64,000 bases of DNA from NCBI GenBank assembly GCA_030704615.1, contig CM060733.1, positions 20,894,001 through 20,958,000 on the forward strand. Reading direction: 5' to 3'. Below, piece by piece: positions 24,901-36,900 of this stretch. Made by a program: the position numbers and the translations under genes. Below the pieces are notes generated by a model, which was not told where the DNA came from, searched no databases, and saw only the letters and a program-made list of their open reading frames with translations. Each line of letters begins with the position of its first letter. Position 1 is the stretch's first letter. This DNA is from Takakia lepidozioides. Taxonomy: Eukaryota > Streptophyta > Takakiopsida > Takakiales > Takakiaceae.

Positions 24901-27900
24901 CCACTGGAAACAGAGAGACAACAGCTTGTTTGTGGTTGCAAATGACTCACCAATCGGTTCGGTGGTGGAACCCAGCTGGACCGCCAGCTCTGCTTCATTT
25001 CTGGCAGACGGATCAGGTGCAGATGTCATAGATGAAGCTTTGGAAGATTTCATGATCTCAGAGACTTTGAGGGGACTCTTCCTCTGGGGGCTGATGGAGG
25101 AAATCAACGTTGCTCCTTGGGCAGCAAGCTGCAAAAAACTGGAAATGTGCCGAGGAACTGCTTCCTATAGAACAGACAAATCAATTTTGGGTACACATCA
25201 ATCCTTTCTGCCTACTGAACATACGGCTCTCTCTTTGATGAAAGACAGAATGTTCTAAAGTTTGTCTTTCTGTTTCCTTCTTTCATCCACCCCTGAAAAT
25301 CTCAAGGCTGAGCCTAAAGCCCTGGCCCTGGTGGGGTTTAACTTTTGGGCTGCTCAGATAGATGCTTGTGAGAAGGGCTTTCTAGAGGATATCTGGAAAT
25401 CCTGCACTAATTGTTTATATTGGGGTAAGTCACACTACTGGAGTGAGCTCCTCACAAAGGTAGTGCCTATTCCCTATGTTTCCGTGAAAGATTACATAGG
25501 ATAGGGATCCCTCCTGACATTATACGGGCCATTTTATCCATGTACAAGACTGTCATCGGCATGGTCAAGGTTGCAGGAGAGTTCTTAGCAGAGACAGCAA
25601 CATTGGGGTCAAACAAGGCTGCCCTCTCTCACTACCCTATTTGGCATCTACATATATGCTCTGGAAGGATACATTGTAGGGCAAGACTGCCTGCATATGC
25701 CTTCAGGCCAAATGCAAACAAATACACCTGCACCACCCTCCCACCAAAAAGTGGCTCTTCGACACGGTTGTCACTCTTGCCACCACTTATGGCTGTGAGT
25801 TCTGGGGAGCTGGTGTCCCAGTTTCCTGGTGGGAAACAAATCTAGGACCGCTGCAATCGCCTTTCCTCCAAGGGATGCTTGGAGCTAGAGGGACAACACC
25901 ATCACAATACTATGTGCAGAATTTGCATGTGACCCACTCCAAACCGAGGCCATCTTCCAGTTTACAATCCTTCTTACAAGGTTACAAGCCCTTCCACCCA
26001 GAGGGTTCACAGCCAGGGCCCTCACAACATCTATCAGGCTCAAAACAGCTGGCTTCAAACACTCTTGGTATGCTTGGGTGTCCAACTTTTTAAGCCCAAT
26101 GGACTCTCAATTGCTTCCCTACTGCCGCAAAATAAGGAGGGGGTGGATACTGCGTCCAAACAGGACCGCAATAGATGCATCAGAAGAGAACTTAGGGAAC
26201 TGCACATCAGGCGGACATGGAAACCAGCCACTCTAACAACAAAACTGCACTTCTATCAGGAGACATTCTTGGTTCTCCATGATGACCCCTCTCTCTTACT
26301 TGTTTCTTGAAACTGAAGAACACTTCTACTTTTATTACCTCTATATTACGAGATCCGTGGGAGATTCCACTGTCTATTCTGCGGAACTTAACTGAAGTCT
26401 TCCACTATGAGGATCAGAAATGCCTGGCAGCTTGCCTGCACGAGGCCTTGACCCTTAGACAATCCCTTGAGCAGTAGTTGCTTTTGGGCTGTTTCATTTG
26501 GCTCTGGTTTTGTTTCCTCTCTCATCTTTTTTTTTTCCCATTTTGTCCCATAAGCTCTTTGAGCTTTCCGCAGATGTTATAAAGTACCATTTCATTTCAT
26601 TTCATTTCTTCCTCTTGTCCCATAAGCTCTTTGAGCTTCCCACAGATGTTATGAAGTCCCATTTCATTTCTTAAGAGACTCCCAGTCTTTGGGAGAGGCT
26701 TTAGCTTCAAGCAGCTGAGGTGTCTGGCTGCTTTTTTCTCTCCTTTCTTGCTTCCTCCACCTCCTGTGGATATTTTCCTAATACTCTGTCATGCCCTGCA
26801 GGCTGATTAACAGTGGGTGCATGTAGAGTTGACAGTGGTGGTAATAACTTAATTACTCTGCTGAGTATGGACACAAAAGGGCACACTCAAGTTTGAGACA
26901 AGCTAGAGTAAGCTCCATCCCACCAGTTGGACATTTTGATTGCAATGTATGGCCATACTCACACTATTCGGATATATCCTGCAGGCCACTGACCCTAAGT
27001 CTATAGCATCCATATCATGTATAATTACGGACATATGACTGCATAATCCCCCTACAGTTCCACAATATTATGAGAACCTAATTTGTACAACCTAGAATCC
27101 TCTTTGAATGCTCTTCAACTAAGAATGTCTCAGTTGTAATCAGCAATATGTTAGGATTTTTGTGAGAAACTAAACAAGCCAAACACACCTTGTGCTCAAA
27201 ACTGTCCCTGGAACGTATCGGTGGATCGCTTTCCAATCGCTTGAAATTCTTCCCTGTGTTGACTGATGGAATTCGACTCCTCCTTGTATGACTAGGCTGC
27301 TGCACTAAACACAAGTCTACAGTATATATATTGCAAAATTTTGCAAACTGTCGCCTCCAAATACAACCATAACTGTTGGAGAGGAGCCTCCATACACGTA
27401 CTAGCTACGGTAGCCAATATTGCCTTACCATCAAGCATATGGACATGATATGGCACTATGCAACTTAAACATGTTTCAGCGACTTTGCCTAAAAAGCGAT
27501 GTAGCAGCAGTCAGGTAGACCCATAGAGATACTAAATTGTCTAGGCTTTCGTATGATGCATGTCTTATATCAGAGTGTCAGACTCCTGCCCATTAAGATA
27601 ACCCAGAACCTAAGGCACCATTTCAAAAAAGCTGGCACAAGTGGCCTTGATTACTCTCTTTCCTAGTGTACACTCCTTGTCATTAAGAATGTGGATATAC
27701 TACCCATGATAGCTTCTGTAATCAAGACAACTAGAGAGAAGCAAGAAAGAAGTTTTGGATCTTCACCTTAAACTTAATCTTTAGGATGTCCTTCAACAAA
27801 TGGGCATGTCGTATAGACGAGACGGGCAAATTCTGCAACACCAGCAGCCCTCTCTCTTCAGGGCTTGACCTTGGGTCGAAGCAGAAAAGGTCTCGTATTA

Positions 27901-30900
27901 CCCTCACCCATGGACCAAATACTAACGTGTTGTTTTGTTCAGGATCACTAGCTGTAAGGAGGACCTGTGCCCGTGCCTGCTGTTTGAGCCTACTCAGAAC
28001 TGACTGCAAAAGTTTCGATTTCCCAATTCCAGCATGCCCAATGACCATAATAGCTGTACAGGGTTTTTGCTGAGCTGGAAACCCAGAAGGCTCCAAAACT
28101 GGCAGCCCTCTACCAAGTTGCGATCCTGCCTCTGCTGCTCCACCAGAACCTTGCCCATCTCTGGGTTTGTCAATTTCTGCTGTCTCCCAAGTAACATCAA
28201 ATTCAGTTTTAACTACTCTAGTATCAACGGCAGCATTTGAGCTGGAAGAAGAGAAATGCACCAGAAATTCATCTATGTGTTGTATAAAAGTCTCGAACTC
28301 TTCCTTCCTTCCAATCATATCATCTTTCAAAACACTTTCAGGAAAGTCTTGACGCGGAGGCAAGGGCTGAGAAAGTGCAAGGGTGTTGCTGGAGATTTTC
28401 TGACTCAATGCACGATAGACATTAATGGGTCCCTTCTTCCCTTTCACCGTCATTGGTGGTAGTGCCACGTAGTCAAACAAAGTCGAGGTAGCAACATATG
28501 TTTCCATGTCAGTGAGTATCTGCAGAAGTAGCATTACAGTCAATTTGAGACGACTCATACAGGTACTTAATACTTTCAAAATTGCATCCTCTTGGACTCA
28601 CAATGCCCAGTTTTTGGACCCCCGATATTATGTCCTTTCTCGCGAAAGCTCCAAGGCAAATACTACAGTCCTGACTAGACAGAAATATGTTACTCCTTAC
28701 CTCATTCTTGGCCTTCTTCATAAGCCGAGCACTTAGGTTGATAGGGTCCCCAAACACTGTATATTCACAGCGTTTCTTGCCACCCACAAGAGTGCACAAA
28801 AGCTTGCCTGTGGTAACCCCAATGGCACTCCCCTGCCCTTTGTTCTTCAGGCTCTCTTGGATGGTCAAAGCTGTTTGAATTGCTCTCTTCGGATCATCTT
28901 CGTGCAGGTTACCAGGTAGCCCAAATGCACAGATCAACAGGTACCCTGCCACACCGTTCTGCTACGTTAGCAATGTCATGAGTGAAATTACTGGGATGAG
29001 CTGCTGTGTTGCTCCTGTAAGTGAATATCAAAGGAAAAGATTACCACTGGGAAGTGTGGGCAAAGTGCGCCAGCGCCAGGCAATGGGTTGCTTGAGCCCC
29101 TCGGAGATGCCATCCATCCAGATGTTTGGATCCAGGCAGAATGGGATACTACAGCTTTGGATGTCATTTGATGTTTTCTGAGGCCATTTCCATATTGTTT
29201 CCTATTTTCCTTTGTCCCATAAGCTGTTTGAGCTTCCCCTGGACATATCCCCTCTTTCTAGATCTTTCTTTGTTTCTACCTACACGAGGCCTTCACCCTT
29301 AGACAATCGCTAGAACATTAATTGTGGTTTCTGGATTTGTTCCTCTCTCATGTTTTCTTCCATTTTGTCCCATAAGCTCTACGAGCTTTCCGCGGACGTT
29401 ATAAAGCACCATTTCATTTCATTTCATTTCATTTGTTTGGCTCTGATTTTGTTTCCTCTCTCTTATTTTTCCATTTTGTCCCATAAGCTCTTTGAGCTTT
29501 CCGCGGACGTTATGAAGTACCATTCCATTTCATTTGTTTGCGTGTGTTCAACGTAAAGGTTCAGTTTCTTGAGGGTTGGACCTAGAGAAAAATTTGGTGG
29601 TCTCCAGCCATAGCATAAAGCAAGTATGAAAGAACTCCCAGGATGTCCAAGGGCTTCTCTAGCTGCAGATGCAGCTTTGCAGGCCTCACGGCTAAATCTA
29701 AATTCTTTGAGTGCTTGCAATCAGGGGCAAATGGGCACCTTACCCACATTCAATGGAAATGCTAGGTGCAGCTAGAGCAGCATTTTGCAAGCTTGCAACC
29801 TGTTGTGGTACTAGCAAGCCTAATTTATTTAACAGGCTCTTGGTACCACTGCTGATAGGGGCCCAAAGAAGAAACAAAAGTGTGAGACTCAAAGGGAAAA
29901 ACCACACCGTCCTCGCAAGCTACTCGTCTACTCTTTCACCCAGAGATGCAGTTACCGGCCTTTCCTTTCATCGGGCAATGAAGACCTCGTAGAGATGCTT
30001 CAAGTGAGGCAACTGGTACAAGAAGAGCCCATAAGCTCGTGACTCAACTAGTACCTGTTTCCAATGCCTCATTTCTTTAAGTTGTTTGGGTCAAGGAGAG
30101 AGCAGGGGTCCCTTTCCCATCACAGGCAGTTTCTGGAGGGCCAGAAGCTGAGCAGAAGCATGACCTGCATAAGAAGGATCATCATGGAAGGTAGAATGCT
30201 CAATGTCCTTGCTAACTCCCCAGATTCCATCCCTCTCCAGGTTCAGAGAATCTAGAATTGGAACAGATGTAACAGAGAGGTTCCTATCAACTGGACCAAA
30301 GATGAGGAGGCTACCCAGGAAGGCGCGTGCAGGCCACCATTGCTAAGTTATCAAGGATCTGGCATCCTCTTGATCACATATAAAGGGTGCTTCACCTCCT
30401 CTGCCCGGTGTTCTGGAGGTCTGGCTCTTTTTGCATCATGCCATCTATGCACTGGATCACTTAGTGGCAATCTGTAGTCTTTGGCTCTCTTTGACCACCT
30501 CATATTGCCATGCATGCCCTACAAGGTCATGGCACATGAGGGGCTTGTTTGTTGTTTGTCTTGGTATTCTTTGTTGCTGGAGGGCTCCATGAACTTTTTA
30601 AATCAAGAAAGGAAGTATGGTTTCAAAAAGGATAAAAAATGTCAAAATGTATTGAAAAATGTAATTCAGGCTAAAGACCGATGAGTTTGCTCTGACCTAC
30701 ACCATAACAAACGACAACTTAAAGGGTGAAACAAAGTTTAGCATGGCATCCAAGGGTTCACTTACCTTTCTCATCCATGCGGAACTGTGCAAGCGCCCCC
30801 TCATAGAGACGGAGTGATTGCTGCACTGCCAGCATGGCAGTCTGAACACGTTGAAGGTGCAGTGAGGAATCACCCACATATATGGACAGAGAAGGGAAGC

Positions 30901-33900
30901 CTACGAAGACGCATGTCACATATCGCACTTCAGCTCTTATCCCACTCCTCCTTGGGTTAGAAACCATTTGGCTGTGTAATACTTCTGGTAAATATCTAAC
31001 ACACACAAGCCAATAGTATCTTCAGGTCAGCCACATCATTCGCAACTTTCTTTTGGCTCAATAAGCCCTTTGAGCATCATGTGGATGCAGTAAATTTGTT
31101 CTTTTTCTGTCTCCGCCATCCTTATCAGAGTATATCATACATATTCTAGTCTCCTACGCTGGTAATGAGAAGTGATATATAAAGAAAGAAAGAAGACAGT
31201 AATATGAAATAATACTTTATAACATCTGCGGAAAGATCAAAGAGCTTATGGGACAATGAAACAAGAAAGAGAGAGGGACCCTCCACAAGGAGCCCAAAAA
31301 AAAACTGTTGTACAAGGGATTGTCTAAGAGTCAACATGCAGAAATGCCGCTAAGCATTTCTAATCCTCGCAATGGAAGACGTCTGGGAGAGATTGTGTAT
31401 GTTGGAATAGACGATGGAATCTCCCATGGATCTCATAGTAGAGAGGACTGAAAGAAGAGATGTTCTTCACTTTCGATTACCCTGTTGTGTCCAGTGCAAG
31501 TGGGCACAGGCAATCCTCACATTGCAGGTTGTCCCACCTACGAGTCTCTATCTGCAGACGGTGGGAGCCCACCCAACAGCCTTAGAAGAGAGGGAGATAG
31601 AGCTGCAGACAGGTAATTAGGCCCCAAGATTCTCATGGAGGACCAAGAATGTCTCCCAATAGAACTGCAGTTTTGTTGTAAGATTGGCTGGTTTCCATGT
31701 TCGCCTGACATGAAGTTCCAGAAGTTCTCATCTGATGCATCTGTTGTGGTCTTGCTTGGACGAAATTTCCACCCCCTCGTATTTGTGGCAGTAGGGAAGC
31801 AATAGAGAGTCCATGGTGCTCAAAAAAGTTGGAGACCTGGGCATGCGCCAGGAGGTCATGAAACCAGCGTTTTTGAGTATCATAGAGGTTGTGAGGCTTC
31901 ATCTAGGTGGTAAGGCTTGCAACCTTGTAAGAAAGATTGTAAGCCAAATGAAATGGTACTTTAACGTCCGCGGAAAGCTCAAAGAGCTTATGGGACAAAA
32001 TGGAAAAAACAAGAGACAGGAAACAAAACCAGAGCCAATATTCCGCCCCAAAGAAACTACTGCTCAAGGGATTGTCTAAGGGTCAAGGCCTCGTGCAGGT
32101 AAGCTGCCAAGCATTTCTGATCCTCATAGTGGAAGACTTCAGTGAGAGATTGAGTTCCACGGAATAGACAGTGGAATCTCCCATGGATCTCATAATATAG
32201 AGGGCAATAGAAGAAGAAGTGTTCTTCAGTTTCAATTTCCTGGTTGTGCCCGGTGCAAGCTGCGCATAGGCGGTCCTCCCGGTGCAGGTTTTCCCATTTG
32301 CCAGTCTCTATCCGTAGATTGTGGGAGCCCATCCTGAACCGCCCCAATGCCCTCAGGAGGGAAGGAGATAAAGGCGCCGAAAGGTAATAGGGCCGCAAGA
32401 TTCTATCATCACGGAGAACCAAGAATGTCTCCCGATAGAAATAGAGTTTTGTTGTGAGATTGGGTAGCTTCCAAGTTCTCCTGACAGGTAGTTCCATAAG
32501 TTCCCTTCTAATGCGTCTGTTGCGATCCTGTTGGATGTGATTTCCACCCCTTCTGGATTTTGTGGCAATAGCGAAGCAATAGAGGGTCCATTGCGAAAGA
32601 AACTTCATATGTCCCTGAGGGCCCGTCGGACAAAGTAGAACAAAACAAGGAAAACACAACCAAAGGTCCATATGCTGCCCTGAGATGAAGTGCCTCATGG
32701 AGGTTAGCTACATCTAAGAAAGTCTCCTACATCCACAGGAAGCCCAAGGACTTCTGGACGAAAGATTCAAAAGAGAGATGAACTCAGTAGACTTAGATTG
32801 ATTTTGGCTTATGACCATCAACCCGCACCCAGTTTGGATGGAGCAGGGAGAGAGGATAGTTGGGAAGGAAGGGGGGAAGAGTAGCATTGGGCCCACTACC
32901 ATTATTTAATGCTGGCTCAGTCAGGGGAAATTGGCTTCACATATGAAGTTGTTGAGGCCTTCTGAATCCTAGAATCTGATTTTTGGTTTTGAAAATCTCA
33001 TTCAAAACTTGCTTTCTTCTCTCCTACTTGCTCATGTCGTACCTTTTCAATGCAAGCACAAGCTTGGGAGCCAGTTTGCCTTCAATCTTAGTCCCGCTTT
33101 TCTGAGAAAGAGGAACGGTTACATGGCCAACCACATGACTGAGGCGAACAAAACCCTCTTTCAACACCTCACCCACACATTCCTGGTTGATATGGGCCCA
33201 TATCTCTGGAGACAAGATCACATCCCCTGCAAGTTGAACTCCATTTCAGCTTCACCTAGTAAACAATCCTGAGATGTGCTCAGGGACAGCTTTGATGCAG
33301 TCATCATCATGGGGTTGAGAAACACAAAAAGATTACTGACCGGATTTGGCATGGTCCTCACAGTGGCATAATTGATCAATTGGGTTGTGCTGGTTTTGGG
33401 CATCAGGTCCTGGAAGGAAAGGCATATCAGCCATGAAGAACTCCCAACGTGGCTGTCCAGTTGGAACTTGAACTCCCCCTCCCACACTCAGGGTGCATAC
33501 CTGCCAGACTAGCAATGTTCACAGTTTCAAAGAACATATCAAACCCCAACTGTTGCTCTGCCTCATGCACATAGACCAGGCAATACCAAAACACTCCTAA
33601 CACTAAATGAAGACAAGAACGAGATCATTTGGCCAAATCCCTGGCAAATTCAGAAAGAAAGGATGTTTAAGCTCACTCTAAAACCAGCACCAAACAAACC
33701 CCGCCCAGCGGCTGCGTCCCCTCCCTTCCACCTATCCTCCCCCAGTAAATTAAAGATCTGTCAAAGCATACAGGGACGTGCAAGTTCAATGGAAGACCAT
33801 GGTACCTCTCCCATGCCAATCATAACCTTGAGTGTGAGAGTGAAGGGGGCCTCCAGTGGGAGGGCCAAACTTGGTTCTGAGAGGCCTTGAAATGCCACCT

Positions 33901-36900
33901 TCCGCATTGGTGTTCCCTGCTGAGGAGATTGCTTCCTTGACGTGGGTTTGGCTACTTCATCAGTCCACTCCTGCCGATTCTGGTGGGTACGGAGCATACG
34001 AAGGATTGTGACCAGCTGGGACATTGTCACAGGCTTTGCCAGCAATTCATCCATGCCTGATGCAATGCAAGATTTCCTTAACTCATCATCATAGTGTGCG
34101 CACACCTGTGTAGTAGACATTCTCCATCAATGGCAATCTCTGGGTCTTACATGCACAAAGCACTGTATCCCCTAGCAACCTTTGGGGTTAGAAATGCTTT
34201 ATGATTTCTTTTGTCGTTCTGCTGTGTCACATGGACCTTTTGGACATCTCTTTCTTTCTCTCCCATAAGCATTCTAGGACATTATAAAAGATGCTGGGGT
34301 TTCTGACAGCGTCTTTCAGTTCTTTTGTAGTTCTAGTATGTCCACAGACCCTCTGAGACATCATAATTTGTGTATGACATGCCAAAAAGCTTATCACAAA
34401 TGAGGTAAAGAGAAGAGAGAAGAAACTTATTGTGTCCACAGTAGGCCCAGGGAACACCAATACAACAACAACACAGTTAGGAGCAATGAAGCAGTAGAAC
34501 CACAGAAACTTTCTTTCTCTATGACAATTCAGACAGATTGTCTTTATAACCTGGTCGATGACATAAGTTTGATAGGTAGTTTGGCAGGTTTCACTAAGTA
34601 GACCAATTCTAACCAAAGGCATGAGCAAAGCATAGTAATCACATAGCTTTCCCCCTTCAATGAAATGGTACAGATAGAGTTCATACCCCAATGATGTATG
34701 TGGGTCGCCTGCCTGAACTTGGCCACAAAACATGCACCCAGAATAGGCACCGGGTTGATAAATCAATCACAGTTCCAAGCGCATAGGTATATCTACATAT
34801 ATGTGCATGCTCTAAGGAGAAAGGAAACATCTGCTCAAGGGAAAGCAATAGCAAACAGAGGAAGACAAGAAAATCTGGCTGTTGCATTTCCCACCACCTC
34901 TTCTGAGACGACACAAACACCATAGAACAGCACTTCAACAGCAGCTTGGACGAAGCTGGAAGGGGTCTAATTGAAACCTGGACCAATGAGACCAACCATC
35001 ACTTTCCAGAGAGAGAGAGAGGAAGACTCTTGCTGAAGCAAGCATAACTTATGGTGTCACTTCACCCCAAAGGGCTACTGCCTTCCGTTCGGGAAGGTGT
35101 CCCCTTGGATCTTTCCAATGTATACAAAGATAACCTCGTGTCTCTAAATGTCTATGTGTATCTTCTTTTACTTCAAGTATTGCTCTTAATGGTCAACATT
35201 TGCGTCCTGAGTCGGTGTGCAAGATTTGGGAGACAGCATTGCAGCTGGCTTCCACTCTTTTCTTCAGGGCTTCCAGTGAAAGTTAGAAAGGGAATTCTTT
35301 CATTCTTTCACTGCAGACATAGTCCCAAGGTCAAGGGGTTAGGAAGGTTAGATCAACCTCACCCAACCCGACTGGAGACTGTCGCACTCGCCGGGTAGCC
35401 TCAAAGCCATCCATGATGGGCATGTTGACATCCATGAAAATGAGATGAAATGCTTGCTTGCAATGTGTTGCTACTGCCTCGGTTCCATTCCTGGCGAGCA
35501 CTACCTGCAACAATTAGGCTTTCCCTCGTCACCACTTTCCTCACTAATCACATTCTTTTCCATCCTTTTAGCTTCCAGTGGATGTCATAGACTATTCTCT
35601 TACTTACAGAAGGAAATTTATTTGGAGTCCTGTAGACAATAAATGCTTGGCAGCATACCCTTAGGAGGGTCTCCATCTTCATGCAATGTTTTAGTTCTAG
35701 TGCTTTTTGGTGTTAGCCTTCAATGTCTCATAAGCTATTCGGGCTGGACGATATAAAGCTCCTGTCTTGCTCTTTTTCCTTCTGCAGAGTCTATCTCCAC
35801 TGCTTCTATGAGCATCAGGAAGGTCCAGGGTGGGCTCACATAGCCTGTGGACATCACTACTTTCTGATAGATGCGTCAGACAAGGACTTATGGAACTTCA
35901 TGTCAGGCGGACATGGATATCTGGAAAGCCTCAACTACTTGTCTATACCAACCCACTGCCGAGTGAGCCCCTCACAAAGATAGTGGCTCTTCCCTTTTGT
36001 TCCACCCACACTGGGTGCGGGGTCTATGGCCACAAGGCTACAGCAAACAGCATCTTATGAATACATCTTGTGACCAATAAGCTCTTTGAGCTTCCTGTGG
36101 ACATTATAAAGCTCCTTTCCTTTCTGCTTCTCTTTCTTCCTCTTCCAGGAAAGAAGCATGGAAGGTCATAACTTGAAGACAAGACCAGTTGCAAGCATAT
36201 CTCATACTCCAGACAAATTTCTCATCTGTCTGGAAATTTCCAGGAGTTTTCTCAAGCAATTACTTCCATTAAGGCAGCCATTGAATTTTTCTTGGATGAA
36301 GGCATACAAAAAAGTCTTATAATTTCCTTGTGGTAAAGAAGCCAGTCTTACCTCACAGTTGAGTTTAGAGAGCATTTTGCTTAGCCCCACACCGTTCAGC
36401 ATGACATGGTCCACCACCATGACACGCACAAACTCAGAGGATTCTCTTTTCACCTTTACACCCTCATTCTCATTTTCGTTTGAAGTATTGCCATACCCTC
36501 CAAGCTGCACACCACAATATGAAGTAGAGAGTTACATTGGTGGTAATTGCACTGAAAGTTTTGTAGAGGTAGGCATCAACTAACTGGAAGATCTCCTGGC
36601 GTACTCTCATCTGTGTTGTCTTCATTCATTGTTGAGGTGATAACATTCATGCACCTCGATTTGGATCACTACATCAGAGTGGGGGGAAAAAATGTATCAA
36701 GCCCAGACGTGTTTGAGTAGGTGTCCACTGGTTAAGAATTATGCTGAAAACAGGGAAAGGCCTGGGAGCTCAACAGCAGTGCCCAACAACAGAAACCAAC
36801 GTGTGAGCACAAGGCACTACATTGACTAAGTAACTCATTACACAGTCCCAAGAAAAGCTCTCTATCTCTCAAACAGAATACTAATTTAAATTTTAAGATT

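Larger units (their letters stand above)
21470..28330 (-). other. AAA/NACHT-like ATPase region of the cyclase
   Basis: GHAGIGKSK (about 28042-28016) is a Walker A motif. After a variable Ser-rich linker, CIIFVEDAH joined to LLDKPSWGVL forms the Walker B region across the junction 24451/24328. GHPLFAEQMASAL, then RIDLLEPAQALILK joined to VASVMG, and SFSNL joined to VIRDVAYEVLPF follow the order of the ADCY10 ATPase and helical region. This region is thought to be regulatory in the family. Confidence 0.85.

Noticed and set aside
34690-34760. Receiver beta-4 exon (reads VPIL)
   Set aside because: There is no acceptor between the nearest in-frame stop and the motif.
34227-34766. 179-codon minus-strand reading frame as a cyclase exon
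   Set aside because: It does not match the receiver or cyclase fold, and the tail resembles LINE family B debris.
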